Source: a virus
Reading direction: 5' to 3' (one strand)
Virus record (IMG/VR): IMGVR_UViG_3300007759_000036
Location: 1-20,391 of that record
Length of the DNA: 20,391 bases
Below the pieces are notes generated by a model. The model saw nothing but the letters and a program-made list of their open reading frames with translations, ran no database searches and was not told where the DNA came from. Position 1 is the stretch's first letter, and each line of letters starts with the position of its first letter. Below, in pieces: positions 1-6,973 of this stretch. Position numbers and translations under genes: made by a program.

Positions 1-532
1 CAGCCATACCAGTAAAAGCATCTAATGCAGTAAGATCAACGCAAGGAAGTTTAATTAACTGACGACTTAATACGCCGTAGTTTTTACTTCTCATGTCATA
101 GTTTAAGTATTCGCCTCTGAGGTCTTGGTATACGTCATGTTCTGCAACACCAATTGGTGCGTTTGCGGGAATAGTTTTAGTAGCAGCATCTACAGGTGAT
201 GTTACTTCTTTAGCAACTCCACCGTTAGCTGGAACCATCAGTCCCATAATTCCTTTAGGTACACCATAGTAGTCCAGACCATCACCGAGATCACCATCAT
301 TAGATGTGATCGCAGATACGATACGTCCTTTAGGTATTACAACCCAGTCTTCAGTGTTAACGTCCAAAAAACTTTCTTCTAAATGCTTATAAGGCATTAA
401 AGGAAAAGCAGGACGGATCCCATCAGATTGACTGATATTAGGTCTACCTGGGGATTTTTGATATTTCGAAGGGGCTCTCTTCAAGTCTCTTGATGGAGCA
501 CCCTGTGCGCTAAAATTAATTTTGTTAGCCAT
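1..532 (-). CDS. Probable major capsid protein, N-terminal part (3' end outside window)
   Basis: The first 177 residues are visible; the frame is still open at base 1. The start ATG at 530-532 has an AGGAG ribosome site (543-547) that overlaps the stop codon of the upstream gene, so the two are probably translationally coupled. The N-terminus is basic and polar (MANKINFSAQGAPSRDLKR...), followed by a segment with a WVVIPKGRIV stretch near residues 68-77. I do not see a motif diagnostic of a HK97-fold capsid protein. The call rests mainly on position: it directly follows portal, prohead protease and an acidic scaffold-like gene, which is where the major capsid gene sits in SPO1-like and many other phages. 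A head decoration or other abundant virion protein is the main alternative. Confidence 0.6.
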   Translation of the reverse strand, partial: MANKINFSAQGAPSRDLKRAPSKYQKSPGRPNISQSDGIRPAFPLMPYKHLEESFLDVNTEDWVVIPKGRIVSAITSNDGDLGDGLDYYGVPKGIMGLMVPANGGVAKEVTSPVDAATKTIPANAPIGVAEHDVYQDLRGEYLNYDMRSKNYGVLSRQLIKLPCVDLTALDAFTGMA

Positions 533-545
533 TTTTATTTATCTC

Positions 546-1337
546 CTATTTACGTTTCAGATAAGATCTGATAACTTTTCGTGCGTCGCTCATGGCGCCT
601 TCATTGTCTTCTTCTTTGTCCAAACCATCAGGTTTGTCCTCTGAGAGTGTTTCGTCATCCAGACTCTCTGTTGGAGCTTCTACAAAAGTCTCCGTCATTT
701 TGTGAGAGAGGTCTCTGAATATTGTTTTGAGTTCATCGAGATTTTTCTCTATTAAGGATTCTTTATACTCCTTACTGGAATTCCCGATATCTTCTAGGTT
801 AATTTCTGAACAACGCAGTGCTACAGCATTTTGTACGATTGAATCGACTAATACTTCGCGAACTCGTTCTTCTTCTTCCGTAGATTTATCTTCTTCAGAA
901 TCTTCGGTTTCAGTAGCTTCTTCTTCTTCTTCAGCTTCCTCTTCTTCAGATTCTTCGGCCTCAGCTTCTTCTTTAGATTCTTCATCTTCAGGATCTTTTT
1001 CTTCTTCCTCTTCAGCTTCATCTTCCTCTTCTGCTGTCGGCTTTGCATTTTCAAGGCCTTTATTATAGGCTTCTTCTTTTACAGAAGCAATATACTCAGC
1101 CATGCCATCAACTGCTAAAGCTTCGACAAGATCTTCCGGAACATCTTTATTATCATCATTTTCAGAATTTTCTTCTACTGGTTCGATAGAGTCAATAGCT
1201 GCAAAAAAGCCGTCTTTAACTTCTTGAGAAACTTTTGTATTCTTCTCAATAAGAAGGCGTACTCTTTCTAGCTTTTCAGCAGAAGCATCTTCTAGCATTT
1301 CTGATAAGTTTTCTAAAATAGAATCATCGAATTTCAT
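546..1337 (-). CDS. Acidic scaffold / prohead core-like protein
   Basis: A 263-residue highly charged protein with no Cys except one. Residues 1-95 look helical. Residues 102-158 are an almost pure Glu/Asp/Ser/Ala tract. Residues 159-215 are again amphipathic helical, and the C-terminus is short and basic (KVIRSYLKRK). Scaffolding proteins of tailed phages are typically helical, acidic and poorly conserved, with a basic C-terminal helix that contacts the capsid protein. Its place between the prohead protease and the putative capsid gene fits that role. It would act inside the procapsid and be removed or cleaved by the protease. Function is inferred from composition and context, not from a recognised motif. 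Confidence 0.7.
   Translation of the reverse strand: MKFDDSILENLSEMLEDASAEKLERVRLLIEKNTKVSQEVKDGFFAAIDSIEPVEENSENDDNKDVPEDLVEALAVDGMAEYIASVKEEAYNKGLENAKPTAEEEDEAEEEEEKDPEDEESKEEAEAEESEEEEAEEEEEATETEDSEEDKSTEEEERVREVLVDSIVQNAVALRCSEINLEDIGNSSKEYKESLIEKNLDELKTIFRDLSHKMTETFVEAPTESLDDETLSEDKPDGLDKEEDNEGAMSDARKVIRSYLKRK
864..1034 (-). repeat. Low-complexity GAA/GAG (Glu-rich) tract
   Basis: On the plus strand this stretch is a run of TTC/TCT/TCC triplets; on the coding strand it encodes residues 102-158 of the scaffold-like protein, nearly all Glu, Asp, Ser, Ala or Lys. Its imperfect triplet repeats could expand or contract by slippage. It opens long but spurious Ser-rich and Lys-rich frames on both strands. 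Confidence 0.8.
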
Positions 1338-1361
1338 TTTGATATTTCCTCGTATTAAATT

Positions 1362-2501
1362 CTATTGGATAAGTTCTAGTGACTTTAAAACAGAATCAAT
1401 CTGTTCTTGTTTTTCGGTTTCTTTAGCAAGTTCCTTAGCTGTTTCAAGATTATCCTTAAAAGTAGCTTCAGTATATACTAAAATTTCTTGTTGGTCTTCT
1501 GGAGATAATCCATCCCAGTTACCTAACTGTTCTATATATTTTGTAATTTGATCTTCCCAGCTATCATACTTTGTAAGAATATCTTCCATCGTAGGTTTGA
1601 CTGGGGGATTCTCAGGCTTATCACCTTTTAATTTTTGTTTATTCTCATTATCCTCTGATTCTTTATCTGTATTTACATATACTAAGCCTTTAGCTGCTAT
1701 ATACGCTTCTTTATCATGATCTACAGCTTCCCAGAGAATAGAGTTAGCAACACTTTCAATTTCCATATTATCAGATGTGGCATACTCCACTTCCGAGTCA
1801 GAAAATACTAATGCTTCTCTGTGCTTATCTTCTGTATGATACGGAAGGGGTTTTTCACCATCCATCATACTATATGAAACAATTTGAGCAGCACCTTCTT
1901 CAGAGCGATAATCTGCGGGAGCGTTTACGATCGAAACTTCTTTATAGTCCATGGCTCCTATAGTCCAGAAGCACTTTTCTTCTTTACCAGTTTTTTCATT
2001 TTCGTAAACATTTCCACGCATATGACCGCACCATTCATCGGCAGTCAAAATATTAGTTCCACAAATAGAACATTTGACATATTGTAGCTCAGCAGGAGCA
2101 TCTTCCATAGGAGCTCCATGAGTAGATACAGTTAAGTATCGTCCATCTATAATTTTTTGAATAGCTTCCTTGTCAGTAACTTTAACGTCTAATTGGGTAA
2201 AGCCCTCAGCTTCGGATGTTTTAATATAACGAGAAGCAGAAACTCTTCCAAGAGGTTCGCTCTCCATATCGTGATTTTTTAGTAATGGTTTTTCAAAAGG
2301 TTTAATCCACACATCCTGGGAAACAGCATAAGACATTGCGCCTGAATCATAACAAAAACCATTTCTATTAACATAACCGGCATGCGTTGCATCAACAGTT
2401 ATTAATAGAGATTCCGGAATTGCTCCGCTAGGAGTATACGAAACACTCGAAAAATCACTAGTAGTTTCGTCTCTGAAATCATTTTTTAATAGTTTACTCA
2501 T
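1362..2501 (-). CDS. Prohead maturation protease (SPO1-like, with internal Cys/His insertion)
   Basis: 379 residues from the ATG at 2499-2501. That start is chosen because a GGAGG site lies at 2508-2512 with good spacing; an upstream in-frame ATG at 2537 would overlap the preceding gene by 44 bases. Features of the prohead protease class: a KNHD motif with candidate catalytic His77, then DGRYLTVS with candidate nucleophile Ser126, then EVSIVNAPAD (189-198), which resembles the conserved E-x-S-x-V-x-x-PA end of the fold. Between them is CSICG...CGH (Cys144, Cys147, Cys158, His160), a likely zinc site that I associate with SPO1/Twort-like phage proteases. Residues after about 270 are charged and helical and may act as a core or scaffold tail. 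It probably cleaves scaffold and capsid proteins in the procapsid. Confidence 0.82.
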   Translation of the reverse strand: MSKLLKNDFRDETTSDFSSVSYTPSGAIPESLLITVDATHAGYVNRNGFCYDSGAMSYAVSQDVWIKPFEKPLLKNHDMESEPLGRVSASRYIKTSEAEGFTQLDVKVTDKEAIQKIIDGRYLTVSTHGAPMEDAPAELQYVKCSICGTNILTADEWCGHMRGNVYENEKTGKEEKCFWTIGAMDYKEVSIVNAPADYRSEEGAAQIVSYSMMDGEKPLPYHTEDKHREALVFSDSEVEYATSDNMEIESVANSILWEAVDHDKEAYIAAKGLVYVNTDKESEDNENKQKLKGDKPENPPVKPTMEDILTKYDSWEDQITKYIEQLGNWDGLSPEDQQEILVYTEATFKDNLETAKELAKETEKQEQIDSVLKSLELIQ

Positions 2502-2838
2502 AAGTGTCCTCCGACAAAAGTTCCGGAAATTGATCAACGCTACGTGTCATCTTTTTACATCTAGGACACTTCACTTCGACATCTGTTCCAGGAACAATTT
2601 TTGCAAGTAATTTATTACATAGTGTGGGTGCGCCCCATCTTTCAGACTTCTTTTCGTCTAATTCCTGACAACGTAGTTCCACTAAGTTTATTGGAACACA
2701 GTTTGCTTTTACGTTTATATGAGAACATCCTCGCTTTTGGCATTTAATTTCTACCGCATAAGGATTTTCACCGTCTTTGTATTTACAAAGCAAGGCGCCA
2801 CACGCGGGACACCTAAAATCTAGATACTTTTTATTCAT
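2494..2838 (-). CDS. Tandem Com-like zinc-ribbon protein
   Basis: 114 residues containing two copies of a zinc-ribbon pattern. Copy 1: Cys10-x2-Cys13, GALLCK, then EIKCQKRGC with Cys33 and Cys38. Copy 2: Cys57, then LCNKLLAK with Cys74, then VEVKCPRC with Cys91 and Cys94. The LLxK...(E)(I/V)KCxxC arrangement closely resembles phage Mu Com, an RNA-binding zinc-finger translational activator of mom. No mom-like gene is visible here. The gene sits between portal and protease with AGGAG just before its ATG, and its 3' end overlaps the protease start by 8 bases. A role in RNA binding or in head assembly is possible; the sequence does not decide. Confidence 0.8.
   Translation of the reverse strand: MNKKYLDFRCPACGALLCKYKDGENPYAVEIKCQKRGCSHINVKANCVPINLVELRCQELDEKKSERWGAPTLCNKLLAKIVPGTDVEVKCPRCKKMTRSVDQFPELLSEDTYE
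2508..2512 (-). promoter_or_regulatory. Strong ribosome binding site that sets the protease start
   Basis: Reads GGAGG on the minus strand, six bases before the ATG at 2499-2501. It lies inside the end of the upstream zinc-ribbon gene and supports the shorter 379-residue protease over the longer 391-residue reading. Confidence 0.75.
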
Positions 2839-2840
2839 TC

Positions 2841-4595
2841 TTACTCCTTGGTTATATCAGCTTCGAGTGCTGTAAATATTGAATTTACTGCATCTGGTAA
2901 TTTGTTGTCTCTTAGGTACTCTGACACTAGCATCTTTAGTAGAGTTATGTCATACGTCTCTAACTTAGACCCGCTTAGGATCCTGTAAAGGTCCTCTTTA
3001 GAGTCAGCTTTTAAGCAAGTATCCCATAATTTTATGTAATAATCTTTAGATACATTTGGTTTTGCTAATTGAGTACCATGTTGGTTACTAGGTCTAGCAT
3101 TATTCTCCGCAGTGTTTTCTGCCGCGTTAGTCTGTACCGCTGCAGTTGCTTTTGCTAAAGGTATTTGGATTTTACTAATGTATAGTCCCTCCCTCTCTGC
3201 ATCACTTAGGATATCTCTACCTAGTTCTTTTCTAAGCTCGTCTTCTGTGATTGTATTATTATTATATAGGTTAAGATAATGAGCTTCTCTTCTAATTTTC
3301 TCAGCTAGATCGATTTCTGGAATAGATAAATATACCATGTTGTCATCGTCTAGTGTGAACTCTGAGTAACCTACTTCATAAAGTAGTTCTCTGATTATAT
3401 AAAATTCTATAGCATTTTTAATAATTCTTTGAAATTTAGCAGAAGTACTTTGCATTTCTGCACTTAAAGTTTGTGCGGTAGATCTATTTGCAGTAGATCC
3501 ATCACCCATTGCTATTCCTGACATTCCTAACCCGGCCATTACACGAGCTCTGAAATAAGATATAGAGGCTGTTAAAATATTATTAGCTTGTGTAGCTTTT
3601 GCAACATCATCTAAACTAACTCGTTCAGTTGTAACTAATATACCATCCCCAGTAATATTACGAATAGTAGAAGCTAAATCATCTACTTGTTCCTGTGTAC
3701 CGGGCTGTTCCTTTGAGCCTACCTTAGCATGTATTTTTGGGACTGCTACCTTAATAGATTCTAATAAAGATAATTCTTCTAATTCTCGTAGAGCTTCCAT
3801 GTCTGCTAAAACTGGTATTGACATAGGCATTGCAAAGAAATATTGCGATGGAGATGATCCTCGATCTTTAACATGGATAACATTATGAGGTGGCCATTCT
3901 GGAGTTTTTATCTCCTCTTTCTGGCCCAGTCTAGAAATTAAACTAGCAGTAGTACTAGCTGTGGTCGGCAATTGTCTCCATTTTCTAACATTACCAAAAT
4001 CATCTTTATCAACCTCTATGCTTGTTAAATCTACAACATTATAACCGGCAACAGGTACACGTTGATATCCATCAAAAGTTTTACGAGGTTTACCCCCAGA
4101 TGCTTTTCTATTACGGCGTTTAATAATAACTACATTATTATATAATACGATATTAAAAGCAATTTCATCTAAAAAATCATCAGTAGGTTTATTCTGTACT
4201 GTAGCAATTTGATCAAAACGTTTTCTAATATATTTAACAGTGTTAGGATTATTTCCTATAAATTCCCATTTTTGCTTACGAATCTGTTCTACGTATTTTT
4301 CAATAGCACGTCTAAACATTGATTCATTAGTGAAAGCAAGTTGAACTTTAGCCATATCCCACTCCGGAGCACGAAAGATTCCTCTTTGTCCTCCTTTAAA
4401 AGCGCTAAGTACGTTTGATTTTAATGTTTTAAGAATACTTGATAAACTAGAGGAACGCGCATCCTTTACTTGTTTTAAAGGTAAAGAATCTTGCTCAACA
4501 GTTTGATTTCTCTTTTTTAAGACATGTTCGATCTTATCTTCTAGAGTTTCTTTAGGTTCTCTTCTTAAAAAAGAGAAAAATGTTCGTTTGGCCAT
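2841..4595 (-). CDS. Portal protein
   Basis: 584 residues. The portal forms the dodecameric ring at one head vertex through which the terminase pumps DNA. Supporting features are the length, the position between terminase and prohead protease, a basic N-terminus, mixed alpha/beta segments through residue 260, and a conserved-looking segment ISYFRARVMAGLGMSGIAMG followed by STANRSTAQTLSAEM, typical of portal stems and wings where a short Gly-rich loop precedes a long helix. Residues 470-500 are Ala/Asn-rich and probably disordered; the C-terminal 80 residues are helical. It starts at a TAATG junction with the upstream gene and ends two bases before the zinc-ribbon gene. Confidence 0.85.
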   Translation of the reverse strand: MAKRTFFSFLRREPKETLEDKIEHVLKKRNQTVEQDSLPLKQVKDARSSSLSSILKTLKSNVLSAFKGGQRGIFRAPEWDMAKVQLAFTNESMFRRAIEKYVEQIRKQKWEFIGNNPNTVKYIRKRFDQIATVQNKPTDDFLDEIAFNIVLYNNVVIIKRRNRKASGGKPRKTFDGYQRVPVAGYNVVDLTSIEVDKDDFGNVRKWRQLPTTASTTASLISRLGQKEEIKTPEWPPHNVIHVKDRGSSPSQYFFAMPMSIPVLADMEALRELEELSLLESIKVAVPKIHAKVGSKEQPGTQEQVDDLASTIRNITGDGILVTTERVSLDDVAKATQANNILTASISYFRARVMAGLGMSGIAMGDGSTANRSTAQTLSAEMQSTSAKFQRIIKNAIEFYIIRELLYEVGYSEFTLDDDNMVYLSIPEIDLAEKIRREAHYLNLYNNNTITEDELRKELGRDILSDAEREGLYISKIQIPLAKATAAVQTNAAENTAENNARPSNQHGTQLAKPNVSKDYYIKLWDTCLKADSKEDLYRILSGSKLETYDITLLKMLVSEYLRDNKLPDAVNSIFTALEADITKE

Positions 4596-6973
4596 TATAA
4601 ATCTGTTCCTGCTTTATTTAATATTGATTGAAGTTCCTGTATATCATCAGAAGACATGCTCTTTAGACACTCGCCTTTCTTGGATCCTTGAATAGCATCA
4701 GAAGCTTCCTCGGAAGAAAGTCCCATGTATTGCATCATAAATTTTTGTACCTCTGCATCTTCTTGTAAAACTAATAAACCAATAGGGTCTATGTCATTAT
4801 TAGTTATGTCAATCTTATTCCCCGTTGGCATAGAAGTTAGAAAATTTCCTGCCCCACCGCTGCTAACATTAGTTATATTTTGTGAACCTGTATTTCCTGA
4901 GACATTTACACCGGTACCTGTAGTATAGGTACCCTCGCCATTTCCTGTTTGCATTGTAGTTTCTTGGCTAGTTCCATCTTTATCAAGCTCAGAATTAGAT
5001 TTATCTTTATTTTTATATTTATTACAAATAAGAATACCATCAGCATTTAAAGCTAATAACCAATCAATCATATTAATTAATCCTTTAAGCATGGGTACTA
5101 GTCTACTTTCTTCAACTTCTTTATCATCACTGTTCCATGCTTCATTAATAGCTTTATTTTTCTGTTTTAAAAGCATCATATTTTTTATACGCTGAATAAA
5201 GGCCTGAACGGATTTAAAGAAACCATCTTTTCCGAAAATAGAAGTTATTAACATAATTAAAACTTTTTCCCAAGGTAAACATTTTACGGCAGCAGAATAA
5301 TAAGTACTACCAGGTTTCCAGATACCACCATTAGTTTCACATGTTTCTTTATCTCCAAATTCAGTTAAATAACGTCCATCCGTATCAAAGCAATGTCCTT
5401 GGGCAGCGGCTTGTTTATCAGCCTCTTCCTCCCATTCCTTCTTACGGTCAGCCACCCATTTAACCGATTGAGTCATTAGATGTTCTCTAATAACGTCTAC
5501 CATTGTCATTAAAATTAATTGAACACTATTGGTAGTTAATTCAATCATATTAAAACCTAAAGCCGGTAAACCAACTTTACCGTGTTTTGTTTCTAATAAT
5601 ACTAATAATATTTGTGCAATACTTTTAACATCGTCTAGCCATGCCTTTTGCTCTGATAAGAAGTCTTCCAATGACATTGGATTCTCTTTGTAATATACAA
5701 TTTCTTCTAGAATCTTTTCAAGTCTTTTTTCAAGTTTATTTAAAGCCGAAGTCATGGTAGCAAGTGACCATTCTCCGCCCCCTAAATACATATCTACAAT
5801 CGAATCTAAAATCTTTTTTTCAATTTTGCTAGAGGTGCTAGTTTCATCTAATGCATTAATAAAATCACTGGCCACTTCTAACTGAGATATTCCGCTTTCT
5901 AATTTTGATATATTACCAGTAAGCATTGGTTTTATTTTTGTCAAAACTTTTTGCTCTTGCTCAAGTAACCATATTTTAGCCGGAGAGAGGTTATTAGGAT
6001 CAAGTTCATGCTCTGCTAAATAATCTAAAAGTTCTGGTTGATTTTTCATAATTTCATAAAAAATACAACAATAAAATTGAACATCAACAGCAGTGTCCTG
6101 CGCTATTTGCAAGAATCCATTAGTAGTGTCTGCCGCAGTATTTAGTACCCCATTACCTACATCATAAGAAAACCCTCCTAAGAGGTTACTCATCATATCG
6201 TCAACACTGGGCTTTGTAGGATCAACATAATGGCCTAAGAGAAGAGGGGCTTCGTCATACTGATTATCTGAAACTTCTAATGGTACATATTGTTTAAAGT
6301 CTGGACTCGGGAAAGAAGAACCTTTTCCAGGTTTATTATAGAACTCTATTATAAGTTTTCCACCATTCTTCCATAAATCCTCATGCTCTCCTTCTTTAGG
6401 TTCTAACTTTATAGAGCTAACAGCCATGGTAAAAACAGCCGTTTGTTTTTTATTACCACTAACATTGTCGTAAGAAGTATCTTTATCAAAGACGGAAAAT
6501 AAAGTAGCTTTAGTAGGTCCTATCCAAAAATTAGCATCTTTACTATAAATTATGCCATTTTCCTTTGATGCTTTTTTCAGACCGCCACTGGGAATTCTTA
6601 AAGGATCATCACCGGGATAATCTTCAATAATAATTTTATTTGAATCATTGGCTGCCAATTCGCGAAATTGTCCATACCTTATTTCAAAATAATCACTACC
6701 TCCCTTAGTTTTAATCTTAGGATCACGTCCCCAGTCACCTACTTTATATGCAAGAGCATTTTTTAAGATAGATTCAAGTTTCAAAATAGGATGAGATGTG
6801 GCAGTAATTATATCCGGCTTAGCTGTCATAGCCTCGCCTTTATGCATCAGAATATCAACAGTTGCTTGTAACTCTGCTTCAGCTTTTGCTTTAGCTTCGT
6901 CTACAGCTTCATCGGTGTTCTCTTGTAATGTGTCCAAATAGCTTTGAGCTAGTTGTTCCATATCTGATGGCAT
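4595..6973 (-). CDS. Large unknown protein between terminase and portal
   Basis: 792 residues, family not recognised. Residues 1-60 are acidic and helical. About 60-260 is a mixed globular domain rich in Gly/Pro turns. Residues 285-560 are long helices with hydrophobic runs (for example QILLVLLET and QLILMTMVDVI). A small module with CFDTDGRYLTEFGDKETC and ETNGGIW around residues 545-575 has the C...C...GGxW look of short phage structural modules. Residues 675-735 are Thr/Gly/Asn-rich and probably flexible. It shares TAATG junctions with both TerL and portal, so it is expressed with the packaging genes. The start ATG has AGGAG six bases upstream, inside the last TerL codons. A virion structural role is likely but unproven. 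Confidence 0.75.
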   Translation of the reverse strand: MPSDMEQLAQSYLDTLQENTDEAVDEAKAKAEAELQATVDILMHKGEAMTAKPDIITATSHPILKLESILKNALAYKVGDWGRDPKIKTKGGSDYFEIRYGQFRELAANDSNKIIIEDYPGDDPLRIPSGGLKKASKENGIIYSKDANFWIGPTKATLFSVFDKDTSYDNVSGNKKQTAVFTMAVSSIKLEPKEGEHEDLWKNGGKLIIEFYNKPGKGSSFPSPDFKQYVPLEVSDNQYDEAPLLLGHYVDPTKPSVDDMMSNLLGGFSYDVGNGVLNTAADTTNGFLQIAQDTAVDVQFYCCIFYEIMKNQPELLDYLAEHELDPNNLSPAKIWLLEQEQKVLTKIKPMLTGNISKLESGISQLEVASDFINALDETSTSSKIEKKILDSIVDMYLGGGEWSLATMTSALNKLEKRLEKILEEIVYYKENPMSLEDFLSEQKAWLDDVKSIAQILLVLLETKHGKVGLPALGFNMIELTTNSVQLILMTMVDVIREHLMTQSVKWVADRKKEWEEEADKQAAAQGHCFDTDGRYLTEFGDKETCETNGGIWKPGSTYYSAAVKCLPWEKVLIMLITSIFGKDGFFKSVQAFIQRIKNMMLLKQKNKAINEAWNSDDKEVEESRLVPMLKGLINMIDWLLALNADGILICNKYKNKDKSNSELDKDGTSQETTMQTGNGEGTYTTGTGVNVSGNTGSQNITNVSSGGAGNFLTSMPTGNKIDITNNDIDPIGLLVLQEDAEVQKFMMQYMGLSSEEASDAIQGSKKGECLKSMSSDDIQELQSILNKAGTDL

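Noticed and set aside
848-1054. Minus-strand Lys-rich small frame inside the scaffold-like gene
   Set aside because: It is the shifted frame of the same GAA repeat (AAG/AAA), overlapping a longer and better supported gene.
727-1068. Plus-strand Ser-rich open frame
   Set aside because: It is the antisense of the Glu-rich tract (GAA/GAG read backwards gives TTC/CTC and Ser codons). Composition is an artefact and no ribosome site is present.
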